Under the pieces are notes generated by a model. It did not search any database, was not told the origin of the DNA, and saw nothing but the letters and a program-made list of their open reading frames with translations. Source: Ensifer sp. USDA 6670 (GTDB lineage Bacteria > Pseudomonadota > Alphaproteobacteria > Rhizobiales > Rhizobiaceae). From it: a stretch of DNA of 64,000 nucleotides. Position 1 is the stretch's first letter. Each line of letters opens with the position of its first letter. The stretch spans positions 372,001-436,000 of the forward strand of contig ATWE01000003.1 in assembly GCA_000421085.1 (NCBI GenBank). The letters run 5' to 3'. This document shows positions 25,886 to 33,376 of the stretch, piece after piece. A program made the position numbers and the translations under genes.

Positions 25886-26155
25886 TTATTTCGACCTCAT
25901 CGTGCAACGGTAGTCCCCCTTGACGCAGGCGATCTTGGGCGAGGAGCACTCGGCCACTCCGTCGATCAGCGAACAGACCGAGCATTGATCATTGAACTCG
26001 AGGCAGTCGGGATTGGCACCTACAAAATTCTTCATGCCTGGGCTTTGACTTCGAGCTTCTCCCTTCTCGTGCTGCACATTCCCTGCGATAGCCGGAAGAA
26101 ACGGAGTAGCCCCAGACAAAAATATGGCGGTCAAGCGCAGCGTCGCAGGTTTCAT
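25886..26155 (-). CDS. Small secreted cysteine-rich protein
   Basis: The product is 89 aa. An N-terminal hydrophobic leader (LRLTAIFLSGATPFLPAIAG) ends near residue 25. The mature part has six cysteines in DCLEFNDQCSVCSLIDG, AECSSPKIAC and DYRCTMR, which suggests three disulfides. No ribosome site is strong (AAGAA at 9 bases). Similar short Cys-rich exported proteins are common in rhizobia as hypotheticals. It lies alone on the minus strand between plus-strand membrane-protein genes. Confidence 0.65.
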   Translation of the reverse strand: MKPATLRLTAIFLSGATPFLPAIAGNVQHEKGEARSQSPGMKNFVGANPDCLEFNDQCSVCSLIDGVAECSSPKIACVKGDYRCTMRSK

Positions 26156-26377
26156 GATTCAGTTCTTTTTAAATCCGAAAACACACCAAGAGAGCATGGA
26201 GCACTTCTTATGAGAAAATAAGCTGTGTCGTGAAATGAGGGTTTCGCGTCGCGATGCCGAATAGCGGGGATCGCAAGGAACAAGGCGTCGCCTGGCGTGT
26301 TCGAATGCCACCCGCGATCGCCCGTCGGTAGGGCGATCAGCGGCACGGCGGAGTTTCGAACGCGCGAGGACAATCAG

Positions 26378-27364
26378 ATGAAATCCGGTGATGCAAAGAG
26401 GGGAACCGACGAACAGGCTCAAGAAGGGGGCAGGGGACGCGCGGCCGACAGCCCGGGCGAAATTCCCGCGAGGGGCCTGCGTGACGTCTTCTGGCGCGTG
26501 GTTGCACAGATCAGCGAGGACAGGATTTCGCTCATTGCCGCCGGCGTCACCTTTTATGTGCTCCTCTCCGTTTTTCCGGCGCTCGCCTCGCTCGTTTCCA
26601 TCTACGGTCTCGTTTCCGATCCGGCCACGATCGCCGAGCAGGCGACGCTGCTCGCGGCCGTCCTTCCGGCGCAATCGCTTCAAATGATGACCGATCAATT
26701 GGAAACCCTGACGTCCCAGAAAACCTCCAGCCTGAGCCTCGGCTTCATAGCGGGGCTGCTCTTCGCTCTCTGGAGCGCGCGCAACGGAGTAGGTGCCCTC
26801 TTCGAAGCGATGAATATCGCCTATGACGAGACGGAAAAGCGCGGCTTCATCCGGCTGGCCCTGTTAAGCATCGGCTTTACGCTGGCCGGTTTGATCGTGA
26901 CCGCCGTCCTCATCGCAGCCATCGCCATATTGCCGGCCGTGCTGGCATTTCTCCACCTCGAACTGGAAGGTCTCGTCAGATTTGTACGCTGGCCCGTGAT
27001 GCTTTTGCTCATAGCGGCGGGCATCACCCTGATCTATCGCTACGGTCCGAGCCGGGAACCGGCCAAACTCAGGTGGCTTACCTGGGGTGCGGCCCTGAGC
27101 ACGGTCTGCTGGCTCGTCGCCTCTCTGGCATTTTCGTATTACATCGACAATTTTGCGAACTACAATGCTACCTACGGTGCTCTCGGCGCACTGATCGGCT
27201 TCATGCTCTGGATCTGGATATCCACCATGATCGTCATCATCGGTGCTGAACTCAATGCCGAGCTGGAGCATCAGACGGCGCGGGATTCAACGACAGGGCG
27301 GCCAAAAGAGATTGGTAAGCGAGATGCCTATGTTGCGGACACGGTCGGAGACGCCGAGGATTAA
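26378..27364 (+). CDS. YihY/BrkB family inner-membrane protein, second copy
   Basis: The product is 328 aa from ATG 26378 with GAGGA upstream. It is a close paralogue of 23202-24194 along its whole length. They share the N-terminal GRGRAAD segment, the DVFWRV start of the domain, QLETLTSQK, FANYNATYGALGAL and the LEHQTARDSTTGRP tail. The two genes bracket the DUF2231, YetF-like and Cys-rich genes, so a local duplication with later insertion or rearrangement is likely. Function is unknown. Confidence 0.88.
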   Translation: MKSGDAKRGTDEQAQEGGRGRAADSPGEIPARGLRDVFWRVVAQISEDRISLIAAGVTFYVLLSVFPALASLVSIYGLVSDPATIAEQATLLAAVLPAQSLQMMTDQLETLTSQKTSSLSLGFIAGLLFALWSARNGVGALFEAMNIAYDETEKRGFIRLALLSIGFTLAGLIVTAVLIAAIAILPAVLAFLHLELEGLVRFVRWPVMLLLIAAGITLIYRYGPSREPAKLRWLTWGAALSTVCWLVASLAFSYYIDNFANYNATYGALGALIGFMLWIWISTMIVIIGAELNAELEHQTARDSTTGRPKEIGKRDAYVADTVGDAED

Positions 27365-27372
27365 ATCGCAGA

Positions 27373-28926
27373 CTATTGCTGTTGCTCCGGTGCCCCCTGT
27401 TCCGTAGCCCTCGGCAGGGTAGCCGGCGCGACATCGGTCTGCGGCGGCTCCGGAGGCGTGGCACCAGCTGCGGGAGGAGCGGCCCCTCCGGATGTTCCTC
27501 CTGTCTCACCCGCTGACGGGCTGGCTTCGCTGGTGACCGCGCTATCCCTCTGCCCGTCCGTACCGACAGGGCTCGGAGTGACCTTGCCGTCGGCTCCGGC
27601 GACGCGCCAGACGGTGTTGCCGGCGTCGTCGGCAACAAGCAGCGCTCCGGTCCCGTCGATCGCTACGCCAACCGGACGACCGCGTGCCTGATCGCCTTCG
27701 ATGAAGCCGGTCACGACGTCCTGAGCCTTTCCGGCCGGCCGGCCGTTTTCGAAGGGGACATAGACGACCTTGTAACCGTTGAAGCTGCTGCGGTTCCAGC
27801 TCCCGTGCTCGCCTATGAAGGCGCCGTTCGCGAAGGGCTCCGGCAAGGCGGAGCCGTTGGAGAAGACCAGGCCCAGGGCGGCGACGTGGCTGGAAAGGGC
27901 GTAGTCGGGCGGGATCGCTTTGTCGACCATGTCCGGCCGCGGCGGATGGACCCGCTCGTCCACATGGGCGCCGAAATAACTCCATGGCCAGCCGTAGAAG
28001 GCGCCTTCCTGCACCGAAGTCATGTAGTCCGGAACGAGATTCGGCCCCAGTTCGTCACGCTCGTTGACGACCGTCCAGAGCACGCCGGTCTCGGGATGGA
28101 AGATCAGCCCGTTCGGGTTGCGCAGGCCGGACGCGAAGACACGGGCCGCACCCGTTTCCCGATCCACCTGCCAAATTGCAGCACGGCCCTTTTCGGCCTC
28201 GAGCCCGCGCTCGGCTACGTTCGAGTTGGAGCCGACGGAGGCATAGAGGTAGCGCCCGTCGGGGCTGAGGGCCAGATCCTTGGTCCAGTGATGGTTGATC
28301 GGGCCACCCGGAAGCGGCGTAAGAACCCGCGGCTCGCCGGTGATCTCCGCCTGCCCGAGCTGGTAGGGGTAGGCAAGGATTGCATCGGCCGCCGCCACGT
28401 AAAGCGTTCCGTCGCGCCACGCGACTCCGAAAGGAGAATTGAGCCCTGTCAGCAGGTCGTGGCGTTCGTCCACCGTTCCGTCGCGATCGGCGTCGCGGAG
28501 CAGCGTGATCAGGTTGCTTTCCTTTTCCGGTCCGGCACCGCCGCCATGGGCCATGGACATGACCCAACCTCGGATCATGTCCTTCGGCCGCTCTATCGGC
28601 TTGCCCGAGGGTTCGCGCGATTGAACGACGAGAACGTCGCCGTTCGGCAGCGTATGGACGGTCCTCGGATTGGCAAGGTCCTTTGCGTAGGCGGCAATGA
28701 CGAGATTGTCGGGAACGCTCGGTGTCTTGCCGTCCTGCCAGCCGACGACCTCGGCGACTTTCATGTCCGGCATGAGCTCCGATGTCGGTTCCGGCAAGAC
28801 CGGATCGGGGCCGATCTGCTGCGAAACATCGAACTCCGCGCCCTCATCGCCGCAGCCTGCGAGCGCCAGGAGGAGAACGCCGGTTCCGATGAGGAATCTT
28901 GCACCGAAGAAGGCAGAGCTATTCAT
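27373..28926 (-). CDS. Lipoprotein sorbosone/glucose dehydrogenase-type beta-propeller
   Basis: The product is 517 aa. An N-terminal lipobox (LLALAGC, Cys about residue 25) predicts a lipoprotein. The body is a six-bladed propeller of the soluble aldose sugar dehydrogenase/L-sorbosone dehydrogenase family, with the typical segments VAWRDGTLYVAAADAI, SGLRNPNGLIFHPETG, GAFYGWPWSYFG and EHGSWNR. A Pro/Gly/Ser-rich tail of about 75 residues follows the propeller, longer than usual. GGAGTGAG precedes the ATG. PQQ binding is possible but not provable here. It is 16 bp downstream of a DUF2231 gene and convergent with the YihY paralogue. Confidence 0.85.
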   Translation of the reverse strand: MNSSAFFGARFLIGTGVLLLALAGCGDEGAEFDVSQQIGPDPVLPEPTSELMPDMKVAEVVGWQDGKTPSVPDNLVIAAYAKDLANPRTVHTLPNGDVLVVQSREPSGKPIERPKDMIRGWVMSMAHGGGAGPEKESNLITLLRDADRDGTVDERHDLLTGLNSPFGVAWRDGTLYVAAADAILAYPYQLGQAEITGEPRVLTPLPGGPINHHWTKDLALSPDGRYLYASVGSNSNVAERGLEAEKGRAAIWQVDRETGAARVFASGLRNPNGLIFHPETGVLWTVVNERDELGPNLVPDYMTSVQEGAFYGWPWSYFGAHVDERVHPPRPDMVDKAIPPDYALSSHVAALGLVFSNGSALPEPFANGAFIGEHGSWNRSSFNGYKVVYVPFENGRPAGKAQDVVTGFIEGDQARGRPVGVAIDGTGALLVADDAGNTVWRVAGADGKVTPSPVGTDGQRDSAVTSEASPSAGETGGTSGGAAPPAAGATPPEPPQTDVAPATLPRATEQGAPEQQQ

Positions 28927-28942
28927 AACTGCTCACTCCGGA

Positions 28943-29371
28943 TTACCTGCGATAGAGGGTGGCGCGGCCAAGCAAAGCGAAGAGGATCGTCAGAAGCACC
29001 GTCGCCGCGGAGAGGGTCAACCCGTAGGGCACCACAGCCGTCCAGCCATCGGCGGCATGAACGAGATTGTTGACGAAGGCGAGGCCGAAGACGAGCACGT
29101 AGCCGACGACATGGAGCCAAACCGCCCCTTGCCTGCGTCGCTCCCTTCGAAACAGGAACTCCAACACACCGGCGAGACCAGCAATCACGCCGGCGATGAT
29201 GCCGGCAAAGAGCAACCAGGCGGAGAAATTCTGCCACATGATATGTCCCGTCTGCCAGAAGGCGATATCGGTCAGAAGGGCGAGCGTAAAACAGACGACT
29301 GGAAACGGCACGAGCAACGAATGGACCGGGGCGGTGGCGGTCGCGGCAGTCGATGCGGAATTCAGACTCAT
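28943..29371 (-). CDS. DUF2231 membrane protein, short form
   Basis: The product is 142 aa from ATG 29371, chosen for a strong AGGAGG 6 bases upstream. It has four membrane helices and the DUF2231 start VHSLLVPFPVVCFTLALL. It forms a two-gene operon with the downstream sugar-dehydrogenase-like lipoprotein. In some bacteria DUF2231 proteins neighbour PQQ or cytochrome genes, which suggests a membrane electron-transfer partner; that is inference. It is divergent from the cytochrome oxidase operon. Confidence 0.82.
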   Translation of the reverse strand: MSLNSASTAATATAPVHSLLVPFPVVCFTLALLTDIAFWQTGHIMWQNFSAWLLFAGIIAGVIAGLAGVLEFLFRRERRRQGAVWLHVVGYVLVFGLAFVNNLVHAADGWTAVVPYGLTLSAATVLLTILFALLGRATLYRR

Positions 29372-29622
29372 CGGTGCCTCCTGTTCGGTCGACCGTTGAA
29401 ACCTCAGGCTTGCGCATTTGTTCCGCGAGCGGCGGGGTCGGGCGGTTCGGCCCGCTTCGCAACCACAGGAGGTGCGGCTTGGAACCATGAAGCACCCCAA
29501 ACAGTTTCGCCTTGCGACACGGTAACTCGATTCCGTGTTTCGACCGGCCGCCCGTGCCGGCGACCTTTCTGAAACCTGACCGTCGCGGTCTTGGTCAGCC
29601 GCTCGGAGGACTAGGGGGAGTG

Positions 29623-30204
29623 ATGGGGCCGTTCGCGACGCATATGGCAGTGCACATCCTGCTGATGAACCTCGCTGCGCCCGTGGCTGCATTCGCAATG
29701 ACGCGGGTTCGGCCGCAGCGGCGGGAAATCGCCGGGCCGGCCCTGGCGCTTGCGACCCTTGCGCAGATCGCCACCCTCTGGGCCTGGCATGCGCCGCCTT
29801 TTCTCAACCGGGCACTGGAACTTCCCACGGTTCATCTGCTGATGAATGCCACCCTGTTTCTGGCCGCCTTCCTCTTCTGGGGAGCGGTGCTGGCTTCTCG
29901 CGGTAAGCGCTCCTGGCAACCGATCGTCGCCCTTCTGGTGACCAGCAAGCTCTATTGTCTTCTCGCCGTGCTCTTCGTCTTCGCGCCGAGAGCGCTCTAC
30001 CCCGCTTTCGCTGCATCCCACACGGCGCATGCAACCGGAGCCCTGAACGCCACTTTGGCTGATCAGCAGCTCGCGGGGCTTATCATGCTGGTCGCCTGTC
30101 CGGTGACCTATGTTCTCGCAGGGATCGTGATTGCCGCGCGCTGGCTTCTGACGATGGAGGAAGACGAGCCCGGATCCAGAACAGGTGCGGAAGCGTGGAC
30201 CTGA
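29623..30204 (+). CDS. ctaG: CtaG-like cytochrome c oxidase assembly factor (caa3_CtaG family)
   Basis: The product is 193 aa from ATG 29623, directly after GGGGGAG. It has five hydrophobic segments with His-rich positions typical of the caa3-type CtaG family: HMAVHILLMNLAAP (about residues 7-20), ATLWAWHAPPFLNRALE and TVHLLMNATLF. An upstream extension is open but lacks a ribosome site. It leads the oxidase operon and overlaps the triheme cytochrome gene. The protein probably helps copper or heme assembly of the oxidase. Confidence 0.8.
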   Translation: MGPFATHMAVHILLMNLAAPVAAFAMTRVRPQRREIAGPALALATLAQIATLWAWHAPPFLNRALELPTVHLLMNATLFLAAFLFWGAVLASRGKRSWQPIVALLVTSKLYCLLAVLFVFAPRALYPAFAASHTAHATGALNATLADQQLAGLIMLVACPVTYVLAGIVIAARWLLTMEEDEPGSRTGAEAWT

Positions 30205-31319
30205 GAAACCTGCACTGGACGGCCGTTGCGAAAATCGTCGGGCTCGGCGTCGTGCTGCTCGTGACCGCGGGTATCGTGTTCGTCTGGTCCGGGGTCTACA
30301 ATGTCGCGGCCTCCAAGGATCATCTGCGGATTACGACGTGGATCCTGACGCTGATCCGCGAACGATCGATCGCCAACCGAAGCTTTACGATCGAAGTTCC
30401 GCCGCTCGCTGACGACGGCATGATCCGGCTCGGGGCATCGCACTACGAAGGTGCGTGCGTAGCGTGCCACAACCGCCCCGGCGAAGAGATAAACCCGATC
30501 GTCAGCGGCATGCTGCCACCGCCTCCGGATCTGATGGATATCGGCAAGCGCCGCCCGCCGGAGGAGATCTTCTGGATCGTCAAGCACGGCCTCAAATATA
30601 CCGGCATGCCTGCATGGCCGAATACCCGACGCGACGACGAGGTCTGGGCCGTGACCGCATTCCTCGCGAGCCTGCCCGCAACGGCAGGCAATTATCCGGA
30701 ACTGGCAGGCCTCGCGCGCAGCCAGGCCAGTAGAGATGAGGGATCCGTGAGCGGCAGCGCATTGACCGCCTGCGGGCGCTGCCATGAACGCGAAGGCACA
30801 GGTACGAACGGCGACCGTATCCCGCGGCTCGCGGGGCTACCCGAAGCCTATCTCCTGCGCAGCCTACAGGAATATGCGAAGGGGACCCGCGCGAGCGGTG
30901 CCATGGAACCGGTCGCCGACCTTCTGTCGGAGGACGCCATGCGCGAGCTGGCAGCGCATTATTCCGCGCTTCGGCCAATTGCCGGCAATCAATCGTCGCC
31001 CCCTGATCCCGAGCAACTCAGGCGCGGCGAAGCCATTGCCAATCGCGGCATCGCGCATCAGGGCGTACCGGCCTGCCTGAGCTGCCATTCCGGACGTCAA
31101 TCGCAGCAGTTTCCGGTGCTCGCCGGCCAGCATGCCGGGTACATAGAGGAGCAGATACGGCTCTGGCGGCGCGGAGGGCGGATCGGGACCCCCTATGGGA
31201 GGATCATGACGGCGGTTGCCGGCGCACTGGACGAAGCGCAGATCGAAGACGTCGCTGCCTATCTGGGTTCACTGCCGCCGGGAAGCGTCACCGCTCCGAT
31301 GACGGAGGTGAACCGATGA
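30195..31319 (+). CDS. Membrane-anchored triheme cytochrome c
   Basis: The product is 374 aa from GTG 30195, which overlaps the end of the ctaG-like gene by 10 bases. One membrane anchor lies at about residues 13-32. Three heme sites follow: C88-H92 (CVACH), C193-H197 (CGRCH) and C294-H298 (CLSCH), each heading its own cytochrome domain with a downstream Met candidate (for example YTGMPAW). It overlaps coxB as ATGA. It probably delivers electrons to the oxidase encoded next. The first domain resembles the single-heme subunit of alternative oxidase clusters, and the last two a diheme cytochrome. Confidence 0.88.
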   Translation: MDLRNLHWTAVAKIVGLGVVLLVTAGIVFVWSGVYNVAASKDHLRITTWILTLIRERSIANRSFTIEVPPLADDGMIRLGASHYEGACVACHNRPGEEINPIVSGMLPPPPDLMDIGKRRPPEEIFWIVKHGLKYTGMPAWPNTRRDDEVWAVTAFLASLPATAGNYPELAGLARSQASRDEGSVSGSALTACGRCHEREGTGTNGDRIPRLAGLPEAYLLRSLQEYAKGTRASGAMEPVADLLSEDAMRELAAHYSALRPIAGNQSSPPDPEQLRRGEAIANRGIAHQGVPACLSCHSGRQSQQFPVLAGQHAGYIEEQIRLWRRGGRIGTPYGRIMTAVAGALDEAQIEDVAAYLGSLPPGSVTAPMTEVNR

Positions 31320-32299
31320 GGCTCGCCAGATATTTCGCGGCTGTGAGCGCTCTCGGGCTGCAGGGCTGCGCCGGGCTCCAGTCCGCCCTCGATCCTTCCG
31401 GAGCGGAAGCCGAACGCATCGGCACGCTCAGTTGGCTGCTGGTCCTTTTCTCTACCGCCATTCTCGTCGGGGTCTGCCTGATCACGGCGGTCGCGCTTTT
31501 CGGCGGCGAGCGCTGGCGTGCCCGCATCGCGGGCGAAAGGATAGTCATCGGGGGCGGTCTCGTTTTCCCGATCCTCGCTCTGAGCATCCTGCTGAGCTAC
31601 GGCTTCTACCTGATGGCACCCGGCGCCACTGAGGCCCGTTCGCAAGGCGGGTTGCGCATCGAGGTCGTGGGCGAACGCTGGTGGTGGCGAGTGACCTATG
31701 TCGACGAGACCGGTCGCCGCATCGAGAGCGCCAACGAAATCCGGCTGCCTGTCGGGCGGCCGGTGGAATTGGAACTGACGTCGGCAGACGTTATTCACAG
31801 TTTCTGGGTGCCCCGCCTCGCCGGAAAGCTCGATATGATCCCCGGCCATACCAACACGCTGACGCTTCAAGCGACGAAGGCCGGCATCAATCGCGGCCAA
31901 TGTGCGGAATATTGCGGCGGGCCGCATGCCTTCATGTCCTTTTACGTGATCGCCATGCCCGAAGATCAGTTTTCCTCCTGGCTCGCAGGTGAGGCCGGCG
32001 ACGCCTCGGCTGTGAAACAGGATCAGGCCGCAGGGCAGGCACTTTTCCTCTCCTCCGGCTGCTCCGCATGCCACCGGGTCCGCGGCACGGATGCCCGGGG
32101 TACGATCGGTCCCGACCTCACGCATGTGGGCAGCCGGCACTCGCTTGCCGCCGCCACGCTCGAGAACGACGTCGCCGCCTTCGTCCGCTGGATCCGCGAC
32201 GGCCAGCACGTGAAGCCGGAAAATCTGATGCCGCCATACGAAATCTTCACCGACGGCGAATTGCGGCAGCTCGCCGCCTATCTGGACCAGTTGAGGTGA
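31316..32299 (+). CDS. coxB: Cytochrome c oxidase subunit II with fused C-terminal cytochrome c
   Basis: The product is 327 aa. A short leader with a possible lipobox (LGLQGC, Cys18) is followed by two membrane helices (about residues 38-62 and 76-100). The cupredoxin domain holds the CuA ligands H161, C196, E198, C200, H204 and M207. A cytochrome c domain follows with CSACH at 249-253 and a Met in PENLMPPY. This is the caa3-type arrangement. It takes electrons from a cytochrome c and passes them to subunit I, encoded two genes downstream. Confidence 0.93.
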   Translation: MRLARYFAAVSALGLQGCAGLQSALDPSGAEAERIGTLSWLLVLFSTAILVGVCLITAVALFGGERWRARIAGERIVIGGGLVFPILALSILLSYGFYLMAPGATEARSQGGLRIEVVGERWWWRVTYVDETGRRIESANEIRLPVGRPVELELTSADVIHSFWVPRLAGKLDMIPGHTNTLTLQATKAGINRGQCAEYCGGPHAFMSFYVIAMPEDQFSSWLAGEAGDASAVKQDQAAGQALFLSSGCSACHRVRGTDARGTIGPDLTHVGSRHSLAAATLENDVAAFVRWIRDGQHVKPENLMPPYEIFTDGELRQLAAYLDQLR

Positions 32300-32302
32300 C
32301 CT

Positions 32303-33376
32303 ATGCTTGACTTCGCCGGCCTTGGACTTTGGCTGAATCTCGCGATTTTCGCGGGGGCGGCCGTAGCAGTCTGGGTGGCAGGCGTCAAAATCACCGGCTA
32401 TGCCAATGCGATCAGCGAGAAGACGGGAGTAGGCCAGGCTTTCATCGGCGTCGTGCTTCTCGGCGGCATCACTTCCCTCCCGGAGCTGGCGGTAGGCGTG
32501 ACCTCGTCGCTCAGCGGTGACGCCAGTCTTGCGGTCAACAGCATCCTCGGCGGCATCGCCATGCAGGTGGCGATCCTCGCCCTTGCCGACATGCTGATCG
32601 GTCGCCAGGCACTGACTTCGGTCATTCCCGACCCGGTCGTCATGCTGCAGGGCGGCTTCAAGATCCTTCTCCTGTCGATCGTCGCCGCCTCGATCGTGGT
32701 GGGCGACGTGCCGGTGCTTTTCTCGGGCGTGTGGATGTGGCTGCTTGCGGCGGTCACGGGCTTCGGCATGTGGGTCTTGTCACGAACGCAGCGCGACAGG
32801 CCCTGGATAGCGAATGACGAGGAGGTCACGCCCGAGAAGGAGGAGGAGAGGGCGCGGAAGAAGGCCGAGGACAGCAAAAGGAAATCGCTGCGCGAGGTGG
32901 GCTGGGCGACTGCGGGCTGCGGCGCCATCATCATCGTCGCAGGCTATCTGCTGTCGCGCTCGGGAGACGCGATCGCCGAAGCGACCGGACTCGGCCAGAG
33001 TTTCATCGGCGCGGTCCTCGTGGCGATTGCGACGTCGCTGCCGGAAGTCAGCACGGTGTTCAGCGCCACGCGTGCCGGGCTTTATACCATGGCCATGTCG
33101 GACATCTTCGGCACGAACCTCATAGATCTCTCCCTTCTATTCATCGTCGACGTCACCGGAGGTGCCGACGCGGTGATGAACGGCGCCGGGCGCTTCGAGG
33201 CCTTTGCCGCGCTGATCGCGATCACGGTCACGGCGATCTTCTTCATCGGACTGGTTGAACGGCGGGACCGGACGATCCTCAGGATGGGTTACGACTCCTT
33301 CGCGGTCCTTTGCGTCTACCTGGCGGGGCTGGTCGTCCTCTATTTCCTGCGCGAAACTGGCGGTGGAGGCGGATGA
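32303..33376 (+). CDS. Sodium/calcium exchanger (CaCA) family membrane protein
   Basis: The product is 357 aa with about ten membrane helices in two related halves. Each half carries a GxxxxxTSLPE alpha-repeat: GGITSLPELAVGVTSSLSGD (about residues 56-75) and IATSLPEVSTVFSATRAG (about residues 237-254). A charged cytoplasmic loop rich in Glu/Lys lies between them. It starts 3 bp after coxB and its stop overlaps the ctaD start, so it is truly embedded in the oxidase operon. Cation/proton or cation/sodium exchange is expected; its link to the oxidase is unexplained. Confidence 0.9.
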   Translation: MLDFAGLGLWLNLAIFAGAAVAVWVAGVKITGYANAISEKTGVGQAFIGVVLLGGITSLPELAVGVTSSLSGDASLAVNSILGGIAMQVAILALADMLIGRQALTSVIPDPVVMLQGGFKILLLSIVAASIVVGDVPVLFSGVWMWLLAAVTGFGMWVLSRTQRDRPWIANDEEVTPEKEEERARKKAEDSKRKSLREVGWATAGCGAIIIVAGYLLSRSGDAIAEATGLGQSFIGAVLVAIATSLPEVSTVFSATRAGLYTMAMSDIFGTNLIDLSLLFIVDVTGGADAVMNGAGRFEAFAALIAITVTAIFFIGLVERRDRTILRMGYDSFAVLCVYLAGLVVLYFLRETGGGGG

